A stretch of 64,000 bases of DNA from Gemmatimonadota bacterium. GTDB lineage: Bacteria > Latescibacterota > UBA2968 > UBA8231. Location of the stretch: the NCBI GenBank assembly GCA_028875335.1, contig JAPPEF010000172.1, forward strand, positions 1 to 64,000, given 5' to 3'. The translations under genes and the position numbers were made by a program. Shown piece by piece: positions 44,479 to 55,587 of this stretch. Each line of letters begins with the position of its first letter. Positions within the stretch are counted from its first letter, which is position 1. Under the pieces are notes generated by a model. The model saw only the letters and a list, made by a program, of their open reading frames with translations, did not search any database and was not told where the DNA came from.

Positions 44479-45327
44479 ATGGGAAAAAGCAGCCTCGATT
44501 CGCTAGACCTATCCGAGTCCTACTGGCGCGACATTCAGCACTTTCAGCCGCTGAGCCGCCAACGAGAGGCCGAGCTGGTACACAGAGCGCACGCTGGCGA
44601 TGAGCGCGCCATGCACCAGATGGTCGAAGCCAACTTGCGCTTTGTCGTCCGCATTGCGAGGGGATACCACGGGCGCGGGCTTTCCTTTATGGAGCTTATT
44701 TCCGAGGGCAACCTAGGGCTGATGGAAGCCGTCCAACGCTTCGACGAAACGCGTGGCTTTAAGTTCATCACTTATGCGGTGTGGTGGATCCGCCAAGCCA
44801 TTCTTCGAGCCTTAGCCGAACACGGCAAAATTGCCCGCCCACCGCTGAGCCGGGTCAATGATCTGCAAAAGGTCGAGCGATGGACGAGTATCCTCGCCCA
44901 AAAACTGGGACGCGATCCCACCCCGGAGGAAATCGCCAACAGTGCCAAATTATCGCTGGAGCGGACGCACAATGCCCTTTACATGGCCCAACCCGATATC
45001 TCTATGGACGTGCCAACCTTGCCCGATGAACGGGAGCCACTAATGGCCACTTTTGCGGCTCGCACCCCCGATCCGGCCGATTGCTATGAGCGCGCCGCGC
45101 TTGCTCATACCTTGCATGCGTGCCTCGACGTACTCGACCGGCGCGAGCGCCTAGTCATCCGCGCCTATTTCGGCCTCGACGACCAAGACCCCCAGACTCT
45201 GGAGCAAATCGGCGTGCAATTGGGCCTCACGCGCGAGCGAGTGCGCCAACTCAGGGACCAAGCCCTCGATAAAATGCGAATCCACGCTGGCGAGCTACTA
45301 CTCGAGCTTTCCAACAGTCCCGCATAG
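44479..45327 (+). CDS. RNA polymerase sigma70 factor, primary/group-2 type
   Basis: 282 residues. Region 2 reads LRFVVRIARGYHGRGLSFME and SEGNLGLMEAVQRFDETRG; region 2.4 is FKFITYAVWWIRQAILRALA. Region 3 begins RPPLSRVNDLQKVERW, and region 4.2 is TLEQIGVQLGLTRERVRQLR. Region 1.1 is missing, as in SigA of Bacteroidota-type organisms. Consensus TTGACG/TAATAT promoters in this window fit such a factor. The first 25 residues (LDLSESYWRDIQHFQPLSR) look like region 1.2. No anti-sigma gene is next to it. Confidence 0.92.
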   Translation: MGKSSLDSLDLSESYWRDIQHFQPLSRQREAELVHRAHAGDERAMHQMVEANLRFVVRIARGYHGRGLSFMELISEGNLGLMEAVQRFDETRGFKFITYAVWWIRQAILRALAEHGKIARPPLSRVNDLQKVERWTSILAQKLGRDPTPEEIANSAKLSLERTHNALYMAQPDISMDVPTLPDEREPLMATFAARTPDPADCYERAALAHTLHACLDVLDRRERLVIRAYFGLDDQDPQTLEQIGVQLGLTRERVRQLRDQALDKMRIHAGELLLELSNSPA

Positions 45328-45458
45328 CAAGACGCGCTCTTACTGGATGAGGTAGACCGCGATATGTGGACAAAGGGCTTGATTGAGCGCGGCAAAAGGC
45401 TTTCTTTCATACTTAATAACTTTAGCACAAGCCTTCTCATGTAGGATAAAAAACCCTT

Positions 45459-46286
45459 ATGTCTTACAACTTAGCTGATCTCCACACGCATTCCCTTTGC
45501 TCTGACGGGTTGCGGACGCCGACTGAAGCAGTCCAAGAGGCCTGTGAAGCGGGTTTGCAAGCGATGAGTTTGACTGACCACGACACGGTCATGGGCGTCC
45601 CCGAGGCCACTGCGGCCGGCGAGCGGATGCATATGGAAGTAGTGCCCGGCACCGAATTGAGCGCCCACATCCGGGATCGCGAAGTACACATTCTCGCCTA
45701 CTGCATCGACTACCAAGATGACCAGCTCGGCACGACCCTTGCCAAGTCTTTTCAAGCCCGCCACCAGCGGGGAATCGCGATCATCAAAGCACTCAACGCC
45801 ATGGGACTGACTGTCAGCCTCGACGATGTGCTCTCCCAAGCCAACGGCAGCCCCCTCGGGCGGCCGCATATCGCCGCGGTCATGGTGAAAAATGGCCTAG
45901 TGGCCGACAGGGACGAAGCTTTCAGCCGCTACATCGGCGACCATGGCCCGGCCTTTAGGCCCAAACCCTACGCCGCAGCCAAAGACCTCATCGCCCTCAT
46001 TCATCGCACGGGCGGCGTGGCCGTACTCGCCCACCCCAGCATCAGTCTCCCCGAGTCTATCATCGAGCAGCTAGTCGCCTATGGGCTCGACGGCATCGAA
46101 GTCTTCCATCCGGCCCACCAGCCGGCACAAATGGAATACTACGACCAACTCGCCGACCGCTACGGTCTGATCAAATCGGGGGGGTCCGATAGCCACGGCG
46201 ACAGCGAGGGCACCCGCATCGGCGAATACGGAGTTGGCTACGAAGTAATCGAGGCCATGCGCAAGCGGGCCGCTACCTATGCTTGA
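45459..46286 (+). CDS. PHP-domain phosphoesterase
   Basis: 275 residues. DLHTHSLCSDGLRTPTEAVQ supplies the first metal ligands (HxH and Asp), SLTDHDTVMGVPEA the next, VPGTELSAH a Glu, and KSGGSDSHGDSEG and AVLAHPSISLPE the last ones. The pattern matches RNase AM-type 3',5'-nucleoside bisphosphate phosphatases, which use three metal ions. AGGAT lies 10 bases before the ATG. It stands alone between the sigma factor and an envelope protein gene. Confidence 0.9.
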   Translation: MSYNLADLHTHSLCSDGLRTPTEAVQEACEAGLQAMSLTDHDTVMGVPEATAAGERMHMEVVPGTELSAHIRDREVHILAYCIDYQDDQLGTTLAKSFQARHQRGIAIIKALNAMGLTVSLDDVLSQANGSPLGRPHIAAVMVKNGLVADRDEAFSRYIGDHGPAFRPKPYAAAKDLIALIHRTGGVAVLAHPSISLPESIIEQLVAYGLDGIEVFHPAHQPAQMEYYDQLADRYGLIKSGGSDSHGDSEGTRIGEYGVGYEVIEAMRKRAATYA

Positions 46287-46324
46287 GTGGCCCAATCACT
46301 AGCCGCAGTAAAAATGCTCGCTTG

Positions 46325-47989
46325 ATGACCTATTCCTTTTTTCGCCAAGCCGTCCTCTTCTCTTTCTCGCTGCTCGTCCTTGCGCTGCATCTATCGCCTA
46401 GCCATGCGCTCCGGCCTCAGCGCTTCCACCAAGCATCCGAGCCTATCCGCGGGTTATTCGGCACTTCAATAGACGACATCGTCTGGAGCGGGCGCTATCT
46501 ATGGGTCGGCACCGAGAGTGGAGTGGCACGCCTCGATCCAGCGCTAAGTAACGGCCTCAACTCCACGGACTGGGTCACCTTTACCGAGCTCAACGGCCTC
46601 GGCCGCGGCGCGATCAGCGCCCTCGACGCGGTCGGCGATACCGTGTGGGTCGCGACCTTGGTCGATTCGGTTATCGCCGAACAGGGCGTGTACCAAGCGG
46701 GCACTGGGTTGAGTTTTTCCCACGATGGTGGTGACTCCTGGGACCATATTCCCAACGAGTTCATCTTCGACCCTACTAAGGCCGGTTTTGAGCGCAGCCC
46801 CAGCACGACTATCCAAAATGCTTGTTTTGACATCTCCATCGACGGAGAGGCCGTGTACGCCGCTTTTTTCGCTGGCTCCACCGTGCGTTCGCTCGACCAA
46901 GGCCGCACTTGGGAACCTTTCTTGCCCGGCGGCGCAGACGAGATCGTCTTCTACGCCAGCGACACAGCGGCGGACAGCTTACGGATGGTGGCCGATAGCC
47001 TCGCTAGCGCAAACGCCGATCCAAGCAACATCGCCCAGTTGCGCGCTGACGCCGACAGCTTGGCCAGCCAATCATTCCTGCACCGCACTTTTGCGGTTGT
47101 AGCTTACGGAGATACGGTGTGGATTGGCACTTCCAGCGGAGTTTCCTTCACCTTTGATGGAGGCCAGTATTGGCAAAACGCCAAAGTGCGCCTCGGCGCA
47201 GAAGGCACTCCCCTTCCAGGCCATCCGGCTGGCAACTGGGTCGTGGCCCTCGAACGCCAAGTACTGCCCGACGGCACCATGGTCATCTGGGCGGGTACCA
47301 ACACCACTACATCGCCCGGCCAAACCCAAGCCATCAGCGTCAGCCGCGACCTCGGCCAGAGCTGGAGTCACACTGGGCCAACTTTTGCCTGGGACTTTGC
47401 TTTTACCCCCAATTTTGTTTGGGCCGGCACCGACCTAGGGCTGCTAGCCAGCCCAGATCCAACTCTGCCGACCGACTCAGAACGCGTCTGGGACACCATA
47501 GCAGTCGTCGATGGACAGCCCCTAACCGGCACCTTCGTCGGGCTTGCTGCGGTAGGCGATGTGCTTTGGGCAGGGGCCGAGCATGGCCTTGGGCGCTCCG
47601 AGGATGAGGGGAATACCTGGCGCGTCATCCGCGACCTAGTCCGCACGCGCACGCTTGACGAAGGTACTTTCGTCAGCGCCGGAGGCGTGCCCGACAGTAC
47701 GGCCCTCGCGTACGCAGCACCCAATCCTTTCGCCCCCTCGCGCGAAACCACGACCATCGTCTTTAGCTTGTCACAGGATGCAGAGATCTCTGTTGCGATT
47801 TACGACTTCGCCAGCGGCCTAGTCCGCGACCTCGCGACGGACGCGGACTTTGCTGGCGGCGTCGATCATCGCGTCCTTTGGGATGGCCTCGACCAAGACG
47901 GCCAACTGGTAGCTAACGGGACGTACTTTTACCGCATTGCCCTAAACACCGGTCAACAGGTCTTTGGCAGAGTGGTGGTGCTCGATTGA
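46325..47989 (+). CDS. Secreted propeller protein with FlgD-Ig-like tail
   Basis: 554 residues from the ATG at 46325; an upstream TTG would only add 14 residues. A signal peptide (AVLFSFSLLVLALHLSPSHA) leads into propeller blades of the type YLWVGTESGVARLDP, WIGTSSGVSFTFDGGQYWQN and VWAGTDLGLLASPD, as in sialidase/YCF48-like repeats. The C-terminus YAAPNPFAPSRETTTIVFSL with VLWDGLDQDGQLVANGTYFY is the FlgD Ig-like domain used as a C-terminal anchor or sorting domain in FCB bacteria. Its stop overlaps the TTG of the PorV-like gene. Confidence 0.82.
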   Translation: MTYSFFRQAVLFSFSLLVLALHLSPSHALRPQRFHQASEPIRGLFGTSIDDIVWSGRYLWVGTESGVARLDPALSNGLNSTDWVTFTELNGLGRGAISALDAVGDTVWVATLVDSVIAEQGVYQAGTGLSFSHDGGDSWDHIPNEFIFDPTKAGFERSPSTTIQNACFDISIDGEAVYAAFFAGSTVRSLDQGRTWEPFLPGGADEIVFYASDTAADSLRMVADSLASANADPSNIAQLRADADSLASQSFLHRTFAVVAYGDTVWIGTSSGVSFTFDGGQYWQNAKVRLGAEGTPLPGHPAGNWVVALERQVLPDGTMVIWAGTNTTTSPGQTQAISVSRDLGQSWSHTGPTFAWDFAFTPNFVWAGTDLGLLASPDPTLPTDSERVWDTIAVVDGQPLTGTFVGLAAVGDVLWAGAEHGLGRSEDEGNTWRVIRDLVRTRTLDEGTFVSAGGVPDSTALAYAAPNPFAPSRETTTIVFSLSQDAEISVAIYDFASGLVRDLATDADFAGGVDHRVLWDGLDQDGQLVANGTYFYRIALNTGQQVFGRVVVLD

Positions 47990-48900
47990 AAACGCTCTTC
48001 GCGCTATTGCTCGCCGCCTCCGCCGCGCACGGGGCCGATTTTGCCGCCGCCTTTCTCAGAACAGGGCTGGGTGCCCGCGGCCTAGGACTGGGAGCCTTTG
48101 TCGCCGCGGCCGACGATGCGTCATCCCCCTACTGGAATCCAGCCGGCCTCGCTCGCCTGCGGGGCAAAACCCTAGAGACCTCCATTCAGTCGCTCTCGCT
48201 GGGGCGACGGCAAGGTAGTGCCGCTATTGCGTTCAACGTTCGCGGAGACGTGGGCTTTGGCTTCGCTTGGTCGCATGCTACAGTCGGTGGGATCAAGGGC
48301 CGCACGGCTAGTGGCCAGTACACCGGGCCTATCGAGGACCGAGCGGACGCTTTTATCTTCGGAATAGGTAGCTCTCTTGGGTCGCGCTTCGCGGTTGGTT
48401 TGGCCGTTAAAGCCCTCAAGCAGAGCATCGACCTGCCCTTAGTTCCCAAGGCCACGGCCAACGGCAGCGGCTTCGACTTAGGGATTCAGTTCCGCGCGGC
48501 CGAGCATACCTGGCTCGGCGCCAGCATATCCAATCTCAACGCCGACCTCGCTTGGAAGGTGCGCCATGCCGACCAGCGGTCGAATACCACTGAGAATGCC
48601 CTGCCGCGCATCTTCGTCTTTGGTGCGGCCCATCGGCTTTTGGACGCCCTGCTGTTGGCCGCCGAGTTCCGCACCGACGAGGAGCAGAGCGTCAATCTCG
48701 GCGCCGAGTGGCAGCTAAATGCACTGCTCGTAATGCGCAGCGGTCTGCACCGCCTCGGCACCGAAGACGGGGGCCAACTCTCGGCCGGACTGACCTTGCA
48801 GCCGATGCACCGCGAGACCTTGCAATTCCAATACGCGTACTCAACCGATCCCCTCGGCGCTGGGGGGCGCACGACCGTGGGCCTGGCGCTGGCGTTCTGA
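47986..48900 (+). CDS. PorV/UPF0164-like outer-membrane barrel protein
   Basis: 304 residues from TTG. A signal peptide (TLFALLLAASAAHGADF) is followed by AAFLRTGLGARGLGLGAFVA and ADDASSPYWNPAGLARL, the start pattern of the PorV/UPF0164 family. The body alternates hydrophobic and polar residues, and the C-terminus ends TTVGLALAF with a terminal Phe, typical of outer-membrane barrels. PorV relatives act in type IX secretion or fatty-acid-type transport. Linked to the FlgD-Ig-like protein upstream, a role in surface export is plausible but unproven. Confidence 0.82.
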   Translation: MKTLFALLLAASAAHGADFAAAFLRTGLGARGLGLGAFVAAADDASSPYWNPAGLARLRGKTLETSIQSLSLGRRQGSAAIAFNVRGDVGFGFAWSHATVGGIKGRTASGQYTGPIEDRADAFIFGIGSSLGSRFAVGLAVKALKQSIDLPLVPKATANGSGFDLGIQFRAAEHTWLGASISNLNADLAWKVRHADQRSNTTENALPRIFVFGAAHRLLDALLLAAEFRTDEEQSVNLGAEWQLNALLVMRSGLHRLGTEDGGQLSAGLTLQPMHRETLQFQYAYSTDPLGAGGRTTVGLALAF

Positions 48901-48906
48901 GAAGCG

Positions 48907-49761
48907 ATGGCTCTCCTATTGGTCGCACTTTTGACGCTGCCAGCAGCCCTTAGTGCCGCTGGTCTGCCCGCGCTACGCCAAGGTGGCGGGGCCCGCGCTG
49001 CGGCCTTGGCCAGCGCGGAGACTGCCCTGTTTGCCTCTCAAGCCCTCAACCCAGCGGCTCGGCAATCACGTGAGCGCAACATCGCCTTTAACCACCAAGC
49101 CTCTATCCAGAATATCCGCCAGAACCACCTGCACCTGACGCAGACCCGCGGCCGCGGTACCTGGGGGCTTTCCGCCCAACTGTTGCACGACGACAACCTA
49201 GAGCACCGTATCGGCCCCTCAACTAAGCCGCTGGGGCACTTCGGCGTGTACGAGGGAGCGGTCGGCCTGAGCTACGCCCGCCAGATGGAGCGGACGCGCC
49301 TCGGTTTGCAGCTAAAATTCATCCGCCAGTCCATTTTGACTCAAAACGCCAGCGGCCTAGCCGCCGACCTTGGGCTGGTGTACGATGTTGCGGCCCGCTT
49401 GCGCTTGGGGGCCACGGTGCGCAACTTGGGCCGCATGAACCGCCTCGACCAACGGGAGACTGACCTGCCCTTAGAAGCCCGTTTCGGCGCCGCCTATACC
49501 GGACGTGCAGACATGCTCGTGGCCGTCGAAGTGCAAAAGGTCCGCGATGACGATCTCACGTTGCATCTGGGCGGCGAGTACCGGGCCAGCGAGCACTTGC
49601 GCCTGCGCGCGGGTTACCAGACCACTGAAAACCACAGCCTCTCGGCCGGGCTAGGCCTAGTGGCCAAGCACTGGGTCATCGACTACGCCTATGTGCCTTT
49701 TGGCTCGGGCTTGGGCGACGCGCACTGGCTCAGCCTCCAGCTAGAAAGCACAACCCCTTGA
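48907..49761 (+). CDS. PorV/PorQ-related outer-membrane protein
   Basis: 284 residues. A signal peptide (LLVALLTLPAALSAAGLPAL) is followed by QGGGARAAALASAETALFAS and NPAARQSRERNIAFNHQASI, the divergent PorQ-like start. Strand-like segments continue, such as RGTWGLSAQLLHDDN and RLRLGATVRNLGRM. It appears paralogous to the preceding PorV-like protein, and the two genes are six bases apart. It probably forms a barrel in the outer membrane. Function unknown. Confidence 0.75.
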   Translation: MALLLVALLTLPAALSAAGLPALRQGGGARAAALASAETALFASQALNPAARQSRERNIAFNHQASIQNIRQNHLHLTQTRGRGTWGLSAQLLHDDNLEHRIGPSTKPLGHFGVYEGAVGLSYARQMERTRLGLQLKFIRQSILTQNASGLAADLGLVYDVAARLRLGATVRNLGRMNRLDQRETDLPLEARFGAAYTGRADMLVAVEVQKVRDDDLTLHLGGEYRASEHLRLRAGYQTTENHSLSAGLGLVAKHWVIDYAYVPFGSGLGDAHWLSLQLESTTP

Positions 49762-50723
49762 ACTTCTGGCGCAAAACAGTGTCGCCGGTGGTGCCGCCAA
49801 CCCCATCAATCCCGACCTCGCTCCCGGCCCAGCACGCCAACTCCTCGCGCTTATGGGTCCACATGCTGCTGTTTTTATGTACCATTGCTTCGACTGCGAT
49901 CGCCGGTGCTATGCAGCAAGGAGTTGACCCACTGACCAGCATCGCGGCCTTGGTTCACCTCGTCGAGGGTCTCCCGTTTGCCGCGACTTTGCTCTTTATT
50001 CTCACAGTCCATGAATTCGGCCATTACTTTGCTGCGCGCCGCTGGGGAGTCAGGGCCTCGCTGCCTTACTTTCTCCCCCTGCCCTATGTTTCCTTCCTCG
50101 GAACCTTGGGCGCGGTCATCAAAATTCGCTCTCCTATCCCGAATAAGCGTGCCCTCCTCGACATTGGAGCCGCCGGCCCCTTAGCGGGCTTTGTCGTCGC
50201 CCTCGCGGCCTGCTTTGCCGGGCTCTCGCGCTCGGCCGTGGTCTCGGCTGATTACTTTCACGCTTCCCCCATCGAATTGGGGGCACCCTTGCTCTTTTCC
50301 GGCATCGCCGCTCTCGTCTTGCCCGCCATTGGGCCGGACCAAATAATTCTCTTAGACCCAGTGGCTTTTGCCGGTTGGGTCGGGCTGTTTATTACGGCTT
50401 TCAACCTCTTTCCCATTGGCCAACTCGACGGCGGGCATATCGCGTACGCGCTCTTTGGTCACCGCCACCGACAGATCGCCCGCACGGCTTACGTGGCTTT
50501 GTTGTTCTTGGGAATTTACGGGGTTCTATCGCTGCTGTGGGAGTGGCCCCAGGGATGGCCGGGGTGGCTCGCACTGGCCTTTTTTCTCGCGCTTTTTGGC
50601 AAGGATCACCCGGCTCCCTACGACCCCTTTATCTCGCTGGGCCGCGGCCGGTGCTTCATCGGCTACCTCTGCCTACTGGTCTTTGTCCTCTGTTTCGCTC
50701 CCGTGCCTTTTGTCACCTACTGA
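49758..50723 (+). CDS. Site-2-type (M50) membrane metalloprotease
   Basis: 321 residues from TTG, overlapping the preceding stop. TVHEFGHYFAARRWGV has the zinc site HEFGH (residues 85-89), and NLFPIGQLDGGHIAYALFG the third ligand (NxxPxxxxDG). At least six hydrophobic segments are present, including LLFLCTIASTAIAGAM and FVVALAACFAGLS. Such enzymes cut membrane-embedded regulators. It is the likely downstream partner type for an S55/SpoIVB-like protease, and one of those is encoded 20 kb upstream, though nothing ties them directly. Confidence 0.9.
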   Translation: MNFWRKTVSPVVPPTPSIPTSLPAQHANSSRLWVHMLLFLCTIASTAIAGAMQQGVDPLTSIAALVHLVEGLPFAATLLFILTVHEFGHYFAARRWGVRASLPYFLPLPYVSFLGTLGAVIKIRSPIPNKRALLDIGAAGPLAGFVVALAACFAGLSRSAVVSADYFHASPIELGAPLLFSGIAALVLPAIGPDQIILLDPVAFAGWVGLFITAFNLFPIGQLDGGHIAYALFGHRHRQIARTAYVALLFLGIYGVLSLLWEWPQGWPGWLALAFFLALFGKDHPAPYDPFISLGRGRCFIGYLCLLVFVLCFAPVPFVTY

Positions 50724-50731
50724 GCTGCGCC

Positions 50732-51481
50732 ATGCTCTCGTTTCTACCATTTCTGCTAGCAGCGCTGTTGGCTGGCTGCGTTATAGGCGACAGCGAACAA
50801 GTGGATTGTCGCTGCGTACCCGACACAAGTATCGATCTTTTTCCCCATTGCGCCGACGTGGTCGAGGAGCGCCCCGATCCTAAGACCCCGCTATCGACCC
50901 AGCTCCCCGACTGCCCCAGCGGACCACGACTCTTCCTGCGCGAGCCTACGCGTCCCGAATACGTACTGAACAATCTCACTTCTATTTTCCAAGCCCAACC
51001 CCAGCTTCGCAGCTTCCAACAGTACATGGAGCAGTTCACCGAGGACTTTGTCTTCAGCCCCGACCCCGACGATGTGCAGCTATACCCAGAGGTTTACAAC
51101 GTTGATCGCGATACCGTCTGGGGGGCGGCTGAGGAGCGCAACTTCGCCCGCCTCATTCTCTCACCAGAGCGGATCCATAGTGCGCGCTTTGTGCGCTGGT
51201 TCAATTCGTCCAAAGACGAGCGCGAACTCTCCGACGACCAACTGCGCGAGACCTTCAAATTTCCCTACGAAGCCGAGTTCGTCGAGATAATCAGCTCGGC
51301 CGGGGAAGATTCCGAGGAACCGGAGTTCAACACAATCAGCATCAAAGGCTTTGTGGAAATCGACTTGGTGACGCCAACGCTGGAAAATCCCGTGTGGTCG
51401 ATCTCGGCGTGGCGCGACCTGCGCGACCGAGCCTCGGCGAAGTTTTCTTGGGGGGAGTTGCGGGCGCTCTTCTCGCAGTGA
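50732..51481 (+). CDS. Lipoprotein with NTF2-like body
   Basis: 249 residues from the ATG at 50732; the longer frame overlaps the M50 gene. LPFLLAALLAGCVIGDSEQV has an LAGC lipobox. The mature part contains NNLTSIFQAQPQLRSFQQYM and the stretch EQFTEDFVFSPDPDDV, a pattern also seen in the next gene as DNLARAMRTRDKELYESLLD with KDFLFSEWD. That helix-then-strand layout is like SnoaL/NTF2 folds, common among lipoproteins of this bacterial type. The two genes are probably paralogues. Function unknown. Confidence 0.72.
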   Translation: MLSFLPFLLAALLAGCVIGDSEQVDCRCVPDTSIDLFPHCADVVEERPDPKTPLSTQLPDCPSGPRLFLREPTRPEYVLNNLTSIFQAQPQLRSFQQYMEQFTEDFVFSPDPDDVQLYPEVYNVDRDTVWGAAEERNFARLILSPERIHSARFVRWFNSSKDERELSDDQLRETFKFPYEAEFVEIISSAGEDSEEPEFNTISIKGFVEIDLVTPTLENPVWSISAWRDLRDRASAKFSWGELRALFSQ

Positions 51482-51555
51482 CTTTTTGATAATTTCCCCT
51501 CTGATTTGTATCTTAAAGGATAGTTTTTGCACGACACCGACCCGGAGGTACGACC

Positions 51556-52224
51556 GTGAAATCACTCGCTCTCTTAACCATCTGCGGCCTCCTCGCCTTG
51601 AGCGCCTGCGGCGGCAACCCCTTTGCACCCCCGACGCAAAACCGCACAGAAATAGAGCCGCCAGCCCCGCCAGCCCCCGAGGCCACGACTCCTGAGCAAC
51701 TCATGGACAACCTCGCCCGCGCCATGCGCACTCGCGACAAGGAACTCTACGAGAGTTTGCTCGACAAAGACTTCTTGTTTTCCGAATGGGATTGCATAGG
51801 AGAATTGGCGTATCACTACGGCTTGGACGACGAATTGGAGATCATGGTCGGTAGCCGCGATGGTTCACAGCCGGGCATTTTCGACGTGTACCGCGATTTT
51901 GACTTCGACTTCGAGCTTCGGCGCCGCGATCAGGAACTCGGCTCCGAACATCCGGAATCCTTCCCCGGGGACCCTAACGGCCACCCAGACGAAGACTGGG
52001 AGCTCTTCTATGGCCGGGTTCAGATGCGCCTGCTCGACGACCAAGGCAATGGCTATCGCGTAGATCAGAACATGACCTACAAGCTCCGCCTCGATCCAGA
52101 CGACAGCCTGTGGAAAATTGTCCGCTGGGATAACGCTGCCTTGGAAGGCGACTGCGGCGGAGCGGGCAAACACTCGGCAAATTCCTTTAGCTGGGCGGCA
52201 CTAAAGCAAACAATCGCGCCCTGA
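51556..52224 (+). CDS. Lipoprotein, paralogue of the preceding one
   Basis: 222 residues from GTG with GGAGG seven bases upstream. ALLTICGLLALSACGGNPFA has an LSAC lipobox, followed by a Pro-rich linker (IEPPAPPAPEATTPE). DNLARAMRTRDKELYESLLD and KDFLFSEWD parallel the previous lipoprotein, and LRLDPDDSLWKIVRWDNAAL is typical of the NTF2-like C-terminal strand. Cys in GDCGGAG is unpaired. Function unknown; the role is probably at the outer-membrane inner face. Confidence 0.75.
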   Translation: MKSLALLTICGLLALSACGGNPFAPPTQNRTEIEPPAPPAPEATTPEQLMDNLARAMRTRDKELYESLLDKDFLFSEWDCIGELAYHYGLDDELEIMVGSRDGSQPGIFDVYRDFDFDFELRRRDQELGSEHPESFPGDPNGHPDEDWELFYGRVQMRLLDDQGNGYRVDQNMTYKLRLDPDDSLWKIVRWDNAALEGDCGGAGKHSANSFSWAALKQTIAP

Positions 52225-52228
52225 GCCA

Positions 52229-54492
<2,264 letters not shown>

Positions 54493-54501
54493 AGGATCGA
54501 C

Positions 54502-55071
54502 TCAGGCCGCTTGATCGCAGGGCGCGCAGACTAGGGCAAACCGCCTTGCACCGCCTACGTCGAGTTCGGTGGCAAAATCCTTCTTGACCGGCACGGATTG
54601 CTCGCCGCAAAAATCGCACTTGCCGCGCTCTGCGTACTCGGAAATCGCCCCTATCTCAAACTCGACCTGTTTGCGCTTTTCGCGCCCTTGGGAAAACTGC
54701 CGCGCAAAATTGAGCACTTGCCTGTCGGTGTCTCGCTCCAAGGTCCGCTCTATGATCTCGTCGAGGGCTAGGTCGTCGGGTTTGCCACCATCTTCGAGCG
54801 TGTGCCAAGCAGCGCGGCGCACCCGCGCATCTTGGTCTTCGAGCATTCGATAAAGCGCCTTCCAGACCTCGTCTATGCTCCGACGCACGTGACAGGGGCA
54901 CAAAAAGGACGCCGCCTGTAGGCGATCTTCTGGATCGGCACTGCGCGACATCTGCAACAGCTCTTGAATTTCTTCGCGCCCCACGCGCTGCTCGCCTTGG
55001 CGGAAAGCCGCCCGCTGATACTTGTTCAGCCCTTGGTACCGCTCCTTGCGTCGCTTTCTGCTCATGGCCAA
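54502..55071 (-). CDS. HEAT-repeat-like protein with C-terminal zinc ribbon
   Basis: 189 residues. A basic N-terminus (MSRKRRKERYQGLNKYQRAA) is followed by two HEAT-like helical pairs (EDRLQAASFLCPCHVRRSID and DQDARVRRAAWHTLEDGG). The C-terminus has CDFCGE and a later CAPC, a zinc ribbon around KDFATELDVGGARRFALVC. No named family is recognised; nucleic-acid or ribosome binding would fit the basic start and ribbon. It interrupts the tgt-yajC neighbourhood on the opposite strand and has a good promoter. Confidence 0.72.
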   Translation of the reverse strand: MAMSRKRRKERYQGLNKYQRAAFRQGEQRVGREEIQELLQMSRSADPEDRLQAASFLCPCHVRRSIDEVWKALYRMLEDQDARVRRAAWHTLEDGGKPDDLALDEIIERTLERDTDRQVLNFARQFSQGREKRKQVEFEIGAISEYAERGKCDFCGEQSVPVKKDFATELDVGGARRFALVCAPCDQAA

Positions 55072-55098
55072 TTCTCCTGTCTCAATCTTGTTATCATC

Positions 55099-55128
55099 AT
55101 CTTAATGACGAGCGTGCTGCAATGTCAA
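55099..55128 (-). promoter_or_regulatory. Promoter for the HEAT/zinc-ribbon gene
   Basis: On the minus strand TTGACA (55128-55123) and TAAGAT (55104-55099) are 18 bases apart; transcription would begin about 20 bases before the ATG at 55071. The -35 overlaps a palindrome (GTCAAA-GGG-TTTGAC, 55124-55138) whose other arm contains a second, plus-strand TTGACA. Confidence 0.55.
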
Positions 55129-55137
55129 AGGGTTTGA

Positions 55138-55161
55138 CAAAGGCGGCACCCTCCGCCTTTG
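55138..55161. other. 9-bp perfect hairpin upstream of yajC
   Basis: CAAAGGCGG (55138-55146) pairs with CCGCCTTTG (55153-55161) around a six-base loop. No T run follows on either strand, so it is not a typical terminator. It lies in the divergent gap between the HEAT-type gene and yajC, next to a GTCAAA/TTTGAC palindrome, and might be a regulator site or a leader structure. Confidence 0.5.
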
Positions 55162-55248
55162 CAGCATACCATCTATGCCGGTATTACTCAGTACGGGGAT
55201 TTTTATTAGATTTCCTATAGCTTTTACTCTACCGAAAGGAATTGATCC

Positions 55249-55587
55249 GTGTTCGATCTCATTTCCACTGCCTACGCTATGGGAGGGGGCACCGAAGGCG
55301 GCCAACAGGCCAACCCCATCGCCTCGCTCCTGCCCTTTGTGCTGATGTTCTTGGTCCTCTACCTCTTGATATTGAGGCCGCAGATGAAGAAGCAGAGAAA
55401 CCAACAGCGGATGATCGACGAACTCGAAAAAAACGATGAAATCGTCACCAGCGGCGGAATCCACGGCACCATTCTCAACATCAAAGACGACATCCTCGTA
55501 GTCAAAATCGCCGACAACGTCAAGATCGAAGTCTCGCGGGCGGCCGTTTCGCGGGTAAAGAATAAAGAAGACGACAAGGGGAAGTAG
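55249..55587 (+). CDS. yajC: Sec translocon accessory subunit YajC
   Basis: 112 residues from GTG with GAAAGGA upstream. One membrane segment (LLPFVLMFLVLYLLILRPQM) followed by KKQRNQQRMIDELEKNDEIV and TSGGIHGTILNIKDDILVVK is the YajC pattern. It associates with SecDF near SecYEG. secD and secF do not follow; fmt does, overlapping by one base. The C-terminal ERKK-type tail is short and charged (KNKEDDKGK). Confidence 0.93.
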   Translation: MFDLISTAYAMGGGTEGGQQANPIASLLPFVLMFLVLYLLILRPQMKKQRNQQRMIDELEKNDEIVTSGGIHGTILNIKDDILVVKIADNVKIEVSRAAVSRVKNKEDDKGK

